DNA of 64,000 nucleotides from Nocardiopsis eucommiae. Its GTDB lineage: Bacteria; Actinomycetota; Actinomycetes; Streptosporangiales; Streptosporangiaceae. Of this stretch, positions 1 to 8,930 are shown one piece after another. The stretch's first letter is position 1, and each line of letters opens with the position of its first letter. The translations under genes and the position numbers were made by a program. The stretch is from positions 4,836,001-4,900,000 of the forward strand of contig CP074402.1 in NCBI GenBank assembly GCA_018388625.1. Direction: 5' to 3'. The notes below the pieces were generated by a model, which saw only the letters and a list, made by a program, of their open reading frames with translations, searched no databases and was not told where the DNA came from.

Positions 1-1132
1 GAGTCCGACGAGCTTGACGGGCACGCCCAGCTCGCGCTGGACCTGGACGATGATGCCGCCCTTGGCGGTGCCGTCGAGCTTGGTCAGGGCGATACCGGTG
101 ACGTTGACGACCTCCGCGAACACGCGCGCCTGGCGCAGTCCGTTCTGGCCGGTGGTGGCGTCCAGGACGAGCAGAACCTCGTCGACCCGGGACTTCTTCT
201 CCACCACGCGCTTGACCTTGCCCAGCTCGTCCATCAGGCCGGTCTTGGTGTGCAGGCGTCCGGCGGTGTCGATGATCACGGTGTCCGCGCCGTCGTCGAT
301 GCCCCGGGCGACGGCGTCGAAGGCCACGCTCGCGGGGTCGGCGCCCTCCTCCTTGCGCACGACCGGCGCGCCCACCCGGCTGCCCCAGGTCTGGAGCTGC
401 TCGGTGGCGGCGGCGCGGAAGGTGTCGGCGGCGCCGAGCACGACGCTGCGGCCGTCACCGACCAGGACGCGGGCGAGCTTGCCGGTGGTGGTGGTCTTGC
501 CGGTGCCGTTGACGCCCACGATCATGATGACCGCCGGACGGTCGCCGTGGGGTTCGGTGCGCACGGCGCGGTCGGCCTCGGTGGAGATCTGCTTGAGGAG
601 TTCCTCGCGGAGCAGGGCGCGGACCTCGTCGGTCTCGCGGGTGCCGAGCACCTTGACGCGGGTGCGCAGGTTCTCGACGATCTGGGTGGCCGAGGCGACA
701 CCGATGTCGGCGGTGATGAGGGTGTCCTCGATCTCCTCCCAGGTGTCCTCGTCCAGGTTCTTCGAGGAGAGCAGGCTGAGCAGCCCCTGGCCGAAGGAGC
801 TCTGTGAGCGGGCCAGGCGGGCGCGCAGGCGGACCATGCGCCCGGCGGACGGGGGCGGGGTCTCGATCTCGGGGGCGGTGGGTTCGGCCGGGGCCGTGGC
901 GGCGGCGTCCTCGGCCGGAGGCGCGTGGGCGGGGGCGTCTGGGCCGCTCCCCGTCCTTCTCACGGTCCTCTTCGAGGGCGGTGGCCCCGGTTTCCCCGGT
1001 GACCTCGGGCTTGGCTTCTTCCTCACCCGGCTTGACCGAGCGTCCGGCCCTGACCAGGAAGAACCCACCAACCGCCAGGAGGGCGACGACGACGATGATG
1101 CTTACGAGCAAGGTGATGTCCATAGCGTTCAC
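1..1132 (-). CDS. ftsY: Signal recognition particle receptor FtsY, 3' end beyond window, frameshifted
   Basis: GTPase that docks the SRP-ribosome complex at the membrane during co-translational insertion. The N-terminus has one membrane segment at about residues 5-27 followed by an acidic linker. The NG domain follows, with the P-loop GVNGTGKTTTT, a DTAGR motif and a TKLDGTAKGG motif near the window edge; about 25 C-terminal residues are missing. The acidic linker and the NG domain lie in different frames. The break is at about 936-960, where GGGG and CCCCC runs sit close together; one missing base in each joins them cleanly. An ATG three codons downstream is an alternative start. FtsY normally follows smc, but here smc is 20 kb away. 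Confidence 0.93.
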
Positions 1133-1225
1133 CAGTCTCCCAGAGTGTCCGACGCGTTCGCGTCACGCCCCGGTGGCGTGCCGGGAACGATGCCGGTGGG
1201 GGCTTCCGGGCCCTCGGTGGCCCGG

Positions 1226-2256
1226 TCAGGTGCCCCGGTGGCGGGTGGTGCGCAGGATGAGGACGAAGAAGGGGGCCCCGAGGAAGGCGGTGACCACGCC
1301 GATGGGGAGTTCGGCCGGGGCGACGATGGTCCGCGCCACGACGTCCACCAGGACGAGGAACGCGCCGCCCATGAGCACGGTGACGGGCAGGATCGCCCGG
1401 TAGTTGGAGCCCACGAGGCGGCGCACGATGTGCGGGACGACGATGCCGACGAACCCGATCAGCCCGCTCACGGAGACGGCGGCGGCGGTGGCCAGGGAGG
1501 CGGCGGCGATCACGACCATCCGCACGACGGCGGGGTTGAGGCCGAGGCTGACCGCCTTGTCGTCGCCCAGGGCGAGCATGTCCAGCAGGTAGCCGCAGAG
1601 CAGCAGGACGACGAGCGCGACGACCGCGTACGGGGCGACGAGGCGGACGTCGTCCCAGCCGCCGCGACCGAGCCCGCCCAGCAGCCAGGCGTAGATGCGC
1701 TGGAGCTGGTCCACGCCCATCTGCTGGACGAGGGTCTGGGCCGCGGACAGGAACGAGGAGACCGCCACCCCGGCCAGGACCAGCGCGGCGGTGCCCCCTC
1801 CCCGGCGGTGGCGCCGAGGAGGTAGGCGGCGGCCACCCCGGCCAGCGCTCCGGCGAAGGCGGCCACGGGGACCAGGGCGCGAGGGTCGGCCAGGACCTCG
1901 TGGCCGAAGACCATGACCATGGTGGCGCCCAGTCCGGCCCCGGCGGCGGCGCCGAGCAGGAAGGGGTCGGCCAGCGGGTTGCGGAACACGCCCTGGTACG
2001 CGCCGCCCGCCGTGGCCAGCAGGGCACCGACGACGGCGCCCATCACCACGCGCGGCAGGCGCAGTTCCATGAGGAGCGCCTCCTGCCGTTCGGTGAGCGG
2101 CGTCTCCACCCCGAACGGCAGGAGGCTGAGCAGGTGGCGGAGGATGTCACCGGCGGAGATCGAGGCGGCCCCCGCCGCGACACCGAAGACCCCGGCCGCG
2201 AACAGGGCGACCGCACCGCCCAGCACCCAGACCAGGGGAACCCCGAAGCCCTTCAC
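1226..2256 (-). CDS. btuC: FecCD-family ABC permease, probable cobalamin importer subunit, frameshifted
   Basis: Membrane permease of the BtuC/FecCD type that moves vitamin B12 or iron chelates across the inner membrane. About 343 residues once repaired, the usual family length, with many hydrophobic helices and the family pattern RLPRVVMGAVVGALLATAGG-YQGVFRNPLADPF at about residues 68-102. The reading frame breaks at 1794-1798, a CCCCC run; one extra C joins the N-terminal half to the half containing LAGVAVSSFLSA. It lies 65 bases downstream of the binding-protein gene, in one operon behind a cobalamin riboswitch. That context favours B12 over iron as substrate. No ATPase gene follows; ftsY does. 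Confidence 0.85.
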
Positions 2257-2321
2257 GTCCTGCTCTCCTTGCTCTCGTCCCCCTCCGCCCGGGCCGCGCG
2301 GCCCGGGCGGGGGTCACGGAC

Positions 2322-3317
2322 CTACTGCTGGGCGGTCTCGACGACCGCGTCGCCCACGGACTGCGCGAAGTCGACCACGCGCGGGCCCCAGCGGGAGGCG
2401 ATGTCGGTGTCCAGGAGGTGGACCGAGCCGGTCTCGACGGCGGAGACGGTGTCGTAGGCCGGGCGCTCCTCCACGGCCTCGACGGCGGACTCGTCACCGT
2501 AGGAGAGGAAGATGAGGTCGGGGTCCTCCTCCACCACGAACTCCGGGGACAGCTGCGGGTAGCCGCCGCTCTCGCCGTCGTCCGCCTGGTCCGCGATGTT
2601 CACCAGACCGAAGGCGTCGTAGATCTGGCCGACGAAGGTGCCGGAGGTGGCGGAGAAGAGGGTGTCGTCGAGTTCCTGGTAGAAGGTGAGCCCGCTGTCA
2701 CCGATCTCGGCGCAGACGGACTCGACGATCCCGTTGAACTCGTCCTCGATCCGGTCGGCCTCGGCGTCGGCCTCCTCCGTCTTCCCGGTGACGTCCCCGA
2801 GCAGGCGGATCTGGGCGTAGACGTCCTCCAGGCCGGTGGCGCCGGGCAGGACCAGGGTGGGGATGTCGACGGCGCCGAGCTGGTCGGCGGTGTCGACGGC
2901 GCTGTCGGCGAGGATCACCAGGTCGGGGTCGTACTCGCTGATCGCCTCGACGTTGGGTGTGAAGCCGCTGAGGTCCGTGGTGGGGGCCTCGGCGGGGTAG
3001 TCGGAGTAGTCGTCGGCCGCCTCGACCTGGTCACCGGCGCCGATGGCGAAGAGCATCTCGGTGTTGCTGGGCGAGAGCGAGACGATGCGCTCGGGGGCGG
3101 CGTCGACGGTGACCTCTCCGACCATGTCGTCCACGGTGACGGGGAAGGTCCCGTCACCGACGGTCGCGCGGTCGGCCGCGGGCTCGGGGGCTCCGCACTC
3201 GGCGGAGGCGGTCCCGGTCTCCTGCGCGGGCTCGGAATCGGGTTCGGTGGTGCCACAGGCGGTGAGGGCGAGGGTGGCGCCCAGGAGTGCGACGGGGAGT
3301 TGGCGGGCGATCCGCAC
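2322..3317 (-). CDS. btuF: ABC transporter substrate-binding lipoprotein, probable cobalamin-binding BtuF type
   Basis: Extracytoplasmic binding protein that delivers its ligand to the permease encoded next. The GTG start at 3317 is chosen because it directly precedes a lipoprotein signal: Arg-rich n-region, hydrophobic core, lipobox LTAC with the lipidated Cys at about residue 22. It has the BtuF/FepB-type periplasmic fold: PERIVSLSPSNTEMLFAIG early, an EYDPDLVILAD segment, and VVDFAQSVGDAV at the end. 331 residues, normal for the family. A GGAG ribosome site lies about 9 bases upstream. Upstream in-frame codons run through the riboswitch and are not protein. The cobalamin riboswitch is the reason for naming B12 rather than iron as ligand. 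Confidence 0.82.
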   Translation of the reverse strand: MRIARQLPVALLGATLALTACGTTEPDSEPAQETGTASAECGAPEPAADRATVGDGTFPVTVDDMVGEVTVDAAPERIVSLSPSNTEMLFAIGAGDQVEAADDYSDYPAEAPTTDLSGFTPNVEAISEYDPDLVILADSAVDTADQLGAVDIPTLVLPGATGLEDVYAQIRLLGDVTGKTEEADAEADRIEDEFNGIVESVCAEIGDSGLTFYQELDDTLFSATSGTFVGQIYDAFGLVNIADQADDGESGGYPQLSPEFVVEEDPDLIFLSYGDESAVEAVEERPAYDTVSAVETGSVHLLDTDIASRWGPRVVDFAQSVGDAVVETAQQ

Positions 3318-3404
3318 GGTGCGGTGCTCCTTCGGTGAACAGGGGAAAGAGCACGACCCGGTCGGGGACGGCCGGTCCTTCCCACGAGGACGGGGTTCGT
3401 CGGT

Positions 3405-3595
3405 GCCGAGGAGGCGACCTGGCTCGTCCCCGCGCACGCGCGGGGCATCACAGTTGCGGGGCAGCGCCGGGTTGCGCGGGCCGTGGTGGCGCCGCGGTAC
3501 CGGACTTCGCTCATTCGACACCCGTCGTGCCGCCGGAGGGCGGCACGACCCCTCACTCTACTCGGCGGTACTCGCGCGGGCCGGGGGCACCTCAC
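3405..3595 (-). promoter_or_regulatory. Cobalamin riboswitch upstream of btuF-btuC
   Basis: Read on the minus strand, the leader contains GCTGCCCCGCAACTGTGA (around 3448-3466), followed by a GC hairpin and then GAGCCAGGTCGCC (3411-3425). These are the two most conserved blocks of the B12-sensing element, the second being the B12 box. A further hairpin (GTGCCGCC...GGCGGCAC) lies upstream at 3532-3551 and fits the P2 region. The element ends about 90 bases before the GTG start, so it could hide the ribosome site when adenosylcobalamin is bound. Outer limits are approximate. Confidence 0.88.
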
Positions 3596-3968
3596 CGACC
3601 CCCGAATGGGAGCCTGCGCCGCTCCCACCTGCGCTTTTCGTGGGACCGTGCCGGAAACGGAACACGACACCGTGGCTCACCCGTGGGATTGGTGATGCCC
3701 TTTCAGCCCGAAGGTGCTTTATGTCCCCTTTATGTGGAGATGTGACGCCAGGGGCACTTGAACCACACGAATCCATTGTGTGGCCATATTGATCCTCACA
3801 GCACATTGACACCTTTATCGCACAAGGCAATGATCTCGTTGCCATGCGCGCCGAACATCCGATCACGGACGACATGCGGCGTATCCCCCGTGCGCGATCC
3901 CTCGCACCCGGCGGGGTGCCGTTCCCCCTGTTTCCTGAGGCGCGCACGAGAAGGGATGTGTTGACAAG
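3596..3968 (+). promoter_or_regulatory. Intergenic region with possible subtilase promoter
   Basis: The region between the divergent riboswitch and the protease gene has lower GC than its surroundings. A TTGACA hexamer at 3806-3811 with a weak -10 (AATGAT, 3829-3834, 17-base spacer) points rightward to the protease. Just upstream, CCACAC (3763-3768) and GTGTGG (3778-3783) form an inverted repeat that could bind a regulator. No gene is visible. The promoter call rests on the -35 hexamer mainly. Confidence 0.4.
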
Positions 3969-6638
3969 GTGGCACGCAACCTGTCACGCCTGGCTTCGAT
4001 CGCCGGGCTGACAATGATCGCGGGACTCGTCGCGGTCACACCGGCAGGCGCCGACGAGGGTGCGGAACTCGCACCACTGCACCCGGCGCCCACCGCGGAG
4101 AACGGCGAACTGACCCACCAGGTCCAGGACCTGTGGTTCATCGAACTGGAGAGCCCGCCCACCTCCGAGGGCACGGCCTCCGCGCGCGTCGAGGACGAGC
4201 ACGCCGAGTTCCGCGACGAGGCCGACGAGCTCGGCCTCCAGTACACCGAGCGGCTGTCCTTCAACGAACTGTGGAACGGCCTGTCCGTGGAGATGGACGA
4301 CGCCCAGGTGAGCACGGCCCGGGAGATCTCCGGCGTCGCCGCGATCCACCCGGTCGTCCGCCACGAGCTCCCCGACCACGACGAGAGCTCACCCGACATG
4401 GACACCGCCCTCGGCATGACCGGGGCGGACATCGCGCAGAGCGAGCTCGGACTGACCGGTGAGGGCCTCCGCGTGGCCGTCATGGACACCGGCGTCGACT
4501 ACACCCACCCCGACCTCGGCGGCCCGGGCGGCTTCCCGTCCGAGCGCGTGGTCGCCGGACACGACTTCGTCGGTGACGACTTCAACGCCAGCGACCCGGC
4601 GAAGAGCACGCCGGTCCCCGACGGCGACCCGCAGGACTGCAACGGCCACGGCACCCACGTCGCGGGCATCATCGGGGCCCAGGGAGAGGTCACCGGCGTG
4701 GCGCCCGACGTCGTCTTCGGCGCCTACAAGGTGTTCGGCTGCGCGGGGTCCACGACCTCCGACGTCATGATCGCCGCCATGGAGCAGGCGCTCGCCGACG
4801 ACATGGACGTGCTCAACATGAGCGTGGGGTCGGCCCACTCCTGGCCGCAGTACCCGACCGCCGTCGCCTCGGACAACCTGGTCGACGAGGGCATGGTCGT
4901 CGTGGCCTCCATCGGCAACGAGGGCGCCTCCGGCCTCTACTCCGCCGGAGCCCCCGGCCTCGGTGCCGACGTCATCGGTGTCGCCGCCTACGACAACACG
5001 CACATCCGCGCCGACGCCGCCGAGGTCAGCCCGAGCGGCGAGACCATCGCCTACATGGAGATGGACGACGCGACGCCGCCGCCCGCCTCCGGTGAGACCG
5101 ACGAACTCGTCTACGTCGGCCGGGGCTGTCTGGCGGCGGGTGACGAGCTGGAGGGCGACCCCGAGGGCCGGACCGCGCTCATGGTGCGCGGCGAGTGCAC
5201 CTTCGGTGAGAAGTACGACGCCGCGCTGGCCGCCGGTGCCACCGGTGTCGTCATCCACAACAACCTGCCCGGCATGTTCGCGGGCGGCGGCATCGTCGAC
5301 CAGGGCGCGTTCTCCGTGGGCGTCTCCGACGAGGCCGGTGCGCACCTGCGCGAGCTGCTGGAGGGCGGCGAGTCCGTCACCCTCACCTGGACCGGCGAGG
5401 AGACCACGATCCCCAACCCGACCGGCGGTCTGATCAGCAGCTTCAGCTCCTACGGCATGTCGGCCGACCTGGACATCAAGCCGGACCTGGGCGCGCCCGG
5501 CGGGCTGATCAACTCCACGTACCCGATGGCCAAGGGCGGCTACGCCACCATCAGCGGCACCTCGATGTCGTCCCCGCACGTCGCGGGCGGCGTGGCCCTG
5601 CTGCTGGAGGCCCGTCCGGACCTGGCCGCGCACGACGTGCGCGACGTCCTCCAGAACACCGCCGACCCCACAGCCTGGTGGGGCAACCCGGACCTGGGGA
5701 TCCTGGACAACGTCCACCGTCAGGGCGCGGGCATGCTCGACGTGCCCGGGTCGGTCCTGACCACCACCGGCATGTCCCCCGCGAAGCTGCCCCTGGGTGC
5801 CACCGAGGGGCCGGTCACCGAGACCGTCACCGTGACCAACCACGGCGACGAGGAGGCCACCTACGAGATCGGCCACACGCCCGCGCTGGGCACGCACGGC
5901 AACACCTTCGCTCCGTCCTTCAACGACTCCTACGCTCAGGCCGACCTCAGCGAGGACAAGGTGACCCTGGCTCCCGGCGAGTCCGCCGAGGTCGAGGTGA
6001 CCGTCACGCCGCCCGCCCGTGAGTACGCGCAGATGCTGTACGGCGGGTACGTCGAGGTCACCGAGGTCGGGGGTGCGGCGGAGACCGGTACCGTCCGCGT
6101 CCCGTACGCCGCCTACAACGGTGACTACCAGGAGATCGAGGCCATGACCCCGATCACCGACGCCAACGGGAACGTGCACGAGCTGCCGTGGCTGACCCGC
6201 ATCACCCAGTGCGAGGTCTTCACCGGTCTGGAGTGCGCCGACACCAACGGCGGCACTTTCCAGAACCAGCCCGACGGTGCCGCCTTCTCGATGGACTGGG
6301 TGGACGGCCTGCCGGACGTGCCGTACGTGATCGCGCACTTCGACCACCACGTCACCCGGTTGGAGATGACCGTCGTGGACGAGCGCACCGGCCGTCCGGT
6401 CCACCCGGACCGGAACCTGGCGGTCGCCGTCGACCACGTCAACCGAAGTGCCACGAGTACCGCCTTCTTCAGCTACGTCTGGGACGGCACCGTGGTGGAC
6501 TCGCGCAACCGCGTGACCGACGTCCGTGACGGTGACTACCGTCTGCGGGCCAAGGCGCTGAAGGCGCTCGGTGACCCGGCGAACCCGGACCACTGGGAGA
6601 GCTGGACCTCTCCGGTCATCACCATCGACCGGGGCTGA
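3969..6638 (+). CDS. Secreted subtilisin-like serine protease (peptidase S8) with PA domain
   Basis: Exported endoprotease of 889 residues. It starts with GTG and a Sec signal peptide (residues 1-28, ending near AGA). A propeptide-like inhibitor region follows to about residue 130. The S8 triad is visible: Asp about 173 in VMDTGVDYTH, His about 227 in GHGTHVAG, Ser about 532 in GTSMSSPH. A protease-associated domain lies between His and Ser at about 370-480. The C-terminal 270 residues look like beta-sandwich domains as in Vpr or lactocepin-type enzymes. No anchor is seen, so the protein is probably released. It is a stand-alone gene ended by a GC hairpin. The likely role is nutrient proteolysis; the substrate is unknown. 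Confidence 0.92.
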   Translation: MARNLSRLASIAGLTMIAGLVAVTPAGADEGAELAPLHPAPTAENGELTHQVQDLWFIELESPPTSEGTASARVEDEHAEFRDEADELGLQYTERLSFNELWNGLSVEMDDAQVSTAREISGVAAIHPVVRHELPDHDESSPDMDTALGMTGADIAQSELGLTGEGLRVAVMDTGVDYTHPDLGGPGGFPSERVVAGHDFVGDDFNASDPAKSTPVPDGDPQDCNGHGTHVAGIIGAQGEVTGVAPDVVFGAYKVFGCAGSTTSDVMIAAMEQALADDMDVLNMSVGSAHSWPQYPTAVASDNLVDEGMVVVASIGNEGASGLYSAGAPGLGADVIGVAAYDNTHIRADAAEVSPSGETIAYMEMDDATPPPASGETDELVYVGRGCLAAGDELEGDPEGRTALMVRGECTFGEKYDAALAAGATGVVIHNNLPGMFAGGGIVDQGAFSVGVSDEAGAHLRELLEGGESVTLTWTGEETTIPNPTGGLISSFSSYGMSADLDIKPDLGAPGGLINSTYPMAKGGYATISGTSMSSPHVAGGVALLLEARPDLAAHDVRDVLQNTADPTAWWGNPDLGILDNVHRQGAGMLDVPGSVLTTTGMSPAKLPLGATEGPVTETVTVTNHGDEEATYEIGHTPALGTHGNTFAPSFNDSYAQADLSEDKVTLAPGESAEVEVTVTPPAREYAQMLYGGYVEVTEVGGAAETGTVRVPYAAYNGDYQEIEAMTPITDANGNVHELPWLTRITQCEVFTGLECADTNGGTFQNQPDGAAFSMDWVDGLPDVPYVIAHFDHHVTRLEMTVVDERTGRPVHPDRNLAVAVDHVNRSATSTAFFSYVWDGTVVDSRNRVTDVRDGDYRLRAKALKALGDPANPDHWESWTSPVITIDRG

Positions 6639-6665
6639 CTCCGGTACCCACCGGTGAGCAGTCGC

Positions 6666-6693
6666 GGGGCCGTCCTCCTCTGGGGGCGGCCCC
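6666..6693 (+). terminator. Hairpin terminator after the subtilase gene
   Basis: GGGGCCG (6666-6672) pairs with CGGCCCC (6687-6693) across a 14-base loop, 28 bases past the stop. There is no T tract, as is usual in this GC range. Confidence 0.5.
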
Positions 6694-6699
6694 GTCCGC

Positions 6700-6746
6700 G
6701 TGCGGGTGCGGTGCGGGTGCGGTACGGGTGCGGTGCGGGTGCGCGC
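6700..6746. repeat. Short degenerate tandem repeat, unit about 6-12 bases
   Basis: The unit GTGCGG/GTGCGGGTGCGG is repeated about seven times with small changes between the protease terminator and the next gene. It is probably a slippage-prone simple repeat with no protein function. Confidence 0.7.
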
Positions 6747-6820
6747 CACCGGCCGGGCGTACACTGCGGGACCCGGACGGATCACCCCGTTTCTCCCGCG
6801 CTGAAAGGACCCACCCACCC

Positions 6821-7171
6821 ATGGCCGGATTCTTCGACCGCTTCCGTAGTCCCGAGCCGGAGCCCGTTCGCGCGGAGCTCACCCGGGAGGGGTACGAGGA
6901 GGTGCTGGGTCTCCTTCGGACCGACAACAAGATCCTGGCGATCAAGCGGATCCGGGAGCTCACGGGCATGGGGTTGCTGGAGGCCAAGAACCTCTCCGAG
7001 GCCATCGAGGCGGGGCGGTGGGCGCCCGCTCCGGACGGGAGCCTGGCCGACCGGGTGCGTGAGCTGGTGGCGGAGGACCGTGTGGCGGACGCGGTCCGGA
7101 TGGTGGCTCAGGAGACCGGGATGACCGAGGACGAGGCGTCCCGGTTCATCGGAAGCCTCGACCAGGGCTAG
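6821..7171 (+). CDS. Small protein with ribosomal L7/L12 C-terminal-like domain
   Basis: A 116-residue cytoplasmic protein. The ATG at 6821 is preferred over upstream in-frame codons because GAAAGGA lies upstream and the family-like part begins here. Residues about 31-62 (KILAIKRIRELTGMGLLEAK) match the helix-turn-helix core of the L7/L12 C-terminal domain, which in ribosomes contacts translation factors. The N-terminal dimerisation domain of true L7/L12 is absent. The second half (LADRVRELVAEDRVADAVRM, then MTEDEA) looks like a repeat of helical pairs. Stand-alone proteins of this kind occur in actinobacteria without assigned function. It lies alone between the protease and a minus-strand DUF397 gene. 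Confidence 0.75.
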   Translation: MAGFFDRFRSPEPEPVRAELTREGYEEVLGLLRTDNKILAIKRIRELTGMGLLEAKNLSEAIEAGRWAPAPDGSLADRVRELVAEDRVADAVRMVAQETGMTEDEASRFIGSLDQG

Positions 7172-7226
7172 GTGTACTGATCACTGAGGGTGGATCCCGG
7201 CTGATCCGACGCGGGTCTCCTGCGCC

Positions 7227-7400
7227 CTAGAGGCGCACGGCCGCCACGAACGCCTCCCACTCGCGAGCGGACGCGTGGAGCTGGCCGAGGTGGCGATTCT
7301 GCGTGTCCCGCACGGCAGCGCCCTGCTCCGTGGCGCGAGCCTCCACACAGTTCCCGCCATTGGCGCTATACGGCGACTTCTTCCAACCATCGATCATCAT
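7227..7400 (-). CDS. DUF397 protein, copy 1
   Basis: A 57-residue protein with the DUF397 signature: W-K-K-S-x-Y-S near the start, NCVEAR, AAVRDTQ and a closing REWEAFVAAVR. Such proteins are usually paired with an XRE/DUF5753 regulator and are thought to act with it in development or secondary-metabolism control in actinomycetes. This copy lacks an adjacent regulator of its own; the nearest is at 8115-8930. Start at the first of two ATGs (7400). Confidence 0.85.
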   Translation of the reverse strand: MMIDGWKKSPYSANGGNCVEARATEQGAAVRDTQNRHLGQLHASAREWEAFVAAVRL

Positions 7401-7455
7401 GTGATGCCTCGATCCCTTCCACTTGGTACTGGGCTCCGGAGCTGGCCGGGGTCGG

Positions 7456-7629
7456 TCACGTGGCCTCGGGACGGACAACCGCCACGAACGCCTCCCACTC
7501 ACGAGCAGACACGTGCAGGCTGCCCAGGTGTCGATGCTGGGTATCCCGCACACAGGTCTTGGCGCCTTCCGACACCTCTACGCAGTTCTCACCAGCAGTG
7601 CTGTACGAAGACTTGCGCCAGTCCGTCAT
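7456..7629 (-). CDS. DUF397 protein, copy 2
   Basis: A 57-residue protein (MTDWRKSSYS... to ...VVRPEAT) with the DUF397 pattern: WRKSSYS, NCVEV, VRDTQHRHLG, SAREWEAF. A GGAGGA ribosome site lies 6 bases before the ATG at 7629. It is a close paralogue of copy 1, 56 bases upstream of it on the same strand, which suggests tandem duplication and one transcript. Confidence 0.85.
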   Translation of the reverse strand: MTDWRKSSYSTAGENCVEVSEGAKTCVRDTQHRHLGSLHVSAREWEAFVAVVRPEAT

Positions 7630-7653
7630 CGGAATCCTCCGCTTTCTTCCTCA

Positions 7654-7827
7654 TCAGGCCGCATTCACGCCAGAGGAGGGCTCTCTGGCCCGCATCCCAC
7701 CCAACAGCTTCGACATCTCGAACGCCACATCCACGATCTCATCCCCTCGGGGTCTCTCCAGAAAAGAGCATCTCCGCACGTAGTCCAGCGTCACGAACCA
7801 GAGCGGAGGATGGGGACATTGTGGCAA
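7654..7827 (-). CDS. Small hypothetical protein, possibly a remnant
   Basis: An open frame of 57 codons from a TTG with a weak GAGGAAG site. The visible part includes WFVTLDYVRRCSFLERPRGD and a helical segment DEIVDVAFEMSKLLGGMRAR. It ends 24 bases before DUF397 copy 2. Codon use is plausible but there is no ATG or GTG start in frame. It may be the C-terminal stub of a larger lost gene. Not recognised. Confidence 0.35.
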   Translation of the reverse strand: MPQCPHPPLWFVTLDYVRRCSFLERPRGDEIVDVAFEMSKLLGGMRAREPSSGVNAA

Positions 7828-7941
7828 AAGCTTCCTCAGGTCTTTGGTCCTGGAGTTGCCCTTCCTCTACAGGTAGCCTGAACAGGCACAACATAAATCG
7901 GACCCCGCCAATAGGCCTGGCGGGGTCCGGTTCATTTGGCC

Positions 7942-8118
7942 TTAGAGACGCACAGCCTCCACGAACGCCTTCCACTCGGCGGTAGACGCATCCAGGTGGC
8001 CCAGGTGGGGATGCTGGGTGTCACGCACCGCAGCTCCCTGCCCGGTGGAACGAGCCTCCACACAGTTGCCGCCCGTACCGTTGCTGTAGCTGGATTTCTT
8101 CCAATCCTCGGTCATCAT
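7942..8118 (-). CDS. DUF397 protein, copy 3, coupled to the XRE regulator
   Basis: A 58-residue DUF397 protein (WKKSSYSNGTGGNCVEAR, AAVRDTQHPHLG, EWKAFVEAVRL). Its first ATG (8118) overlaps the TGA of the upstream regulator gene in an ATGA arrangement, so translation is coupled. This is the standard XRE-DUF397 pair of actinomycetes, in which the small protein is thought to bind or modulate the regulator. Confidence 0.9.
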   Translation of the reverse strand: MMTEDWKKSSYSNGTGGNCVEARSTGQGAAVRDTQHPHLGHLDASTAEWKAFVEAVRL

Positions 8119-8930
8119 GTGATGCTGCCTCGAATCTCTTTCATTTTGGTACGCGACTCCGGAGCTGGCAGGGCCGCGCTGCGAAGCTCCGCAAAAGTTC
8201 GGTCGTAGCTTCCCACAAGGTCTGGCTGCTTCAGTACGAACCCCGTCTCCTGTGACTCCACGTAGGCGAAGGTGCCCGACTCAGGAACCTCCATCAGCGT
8301 AAACGAGCCGCCGAGACCCGCATGGTTCTCGGCCTTCAACGGCACGACCTGGAGGCGTAGCCGAGGTCGATACGACAACTCGATGAGGTGGTCGATCTGA
8401 GCCGCCATCACACGAGAGTCCTGGAATTCTCGGAGCAGGACTGACTCGTCGAGGAGCGCGATGAAGGCAGGCGGATGTTCCTTGGCCAGGATCTCCTGCC
8501 GGAGCTTTCGAGCCTGGACGGTCTGCTCGATGCTCTTCGGGTCAGCTTTGGGACGGGCGAGGACACTGACCACCCTCACGTACTCCTCAACCTGGAGGAG
8601 TCCAGGCACCAGTCCCAGCGAGTATTCACGGATCTCTATCGCGGTGTGCTCTGACTCAGCGACCTCTCGGAAGTAGGCGCTGGTCCCGCCGTCCCCGAAC
8701 GCAGCATCCCAGGCTCCGAGGAGCACCCCACGGGCGGCAAGAGCTGCGTCCAACTGGGACACATTCTCCCGTCGCGTCCCCTTCTTCCCCAGTTCCATAT
8801 CGCTGATCGTGCTCTGACCAACGGTGGACATGGCTGACAGCTCCTGCTGCGTCATGCCCGTGTTTCCACGCAGCTGCTTGAGCAATCGGCCAAAACGGGC
8901 AAGGGAGCCCGCCTCAGTACTGCCCATCAC
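8115..8930 (-). CDS. XRE-family transcriptional regulator with DUF5753 domain
   Basis: A 271-residue DNA-binding protein. Residues about 15-65 are a helix-turn-helix (LKQLRGNTGMTQQELSAMS, then QSTISDMELGKK). Residues about 95-265 are the DUF5753 ligand or partner domain (LGLVPGLLQVEEYVR, ILLDESVLLREF-like, VVPLKAENHAGLGGSF, FAYVES). Either of the first two ATGs could start it. Four bases overlap the DUF397 gene behind it. The pair is typical of actinomycete regulators that affect morphology or antibiotic production. Its own target is not visible. Confidence 0.88.
   Translation of the reverse strand: MMGSTEAGSLARFGRLLKQLRGNTGMTQQELSAMSTVGQSTISDMELGKKGTRRENVSQLDAALAARGVLLGAWDAAFGDGGTSAYFREVAESEHTAIEIREYSLGLVPGLLQVEEYVRVVSVLARPKADPKSIEQTVQARKLRQEILAKEHPPAFIALLDESVLLREFQDSRVMAAQIDHLIELSYRPRLRLQVVPLKAENHAGLGGSFTLMEVPESGTFAYVESQETGFVLKQPDLVGSYDRTFAELRSAALPAPESRTKMKEIRGSIT

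Noticed and set aside
3318..3521. N-terminal extension of the B12-binding lipoprotein to an ATG at 3521
   Set aside because: It would translate the riboswitch and bury the lipoprotein signal; the GTG at 3317 is the proper start.
6700..6746. Possible CRISPR or regulatory array
   Set aside because: It is a 6-12-base simple repeat with no spacers.
4389..6818. An 809-codon minus-strand frame opposite the subtilase
   Set aside because: Shadow frame. The plus strand has a complete S8 catalytic triad and a signal peptide.
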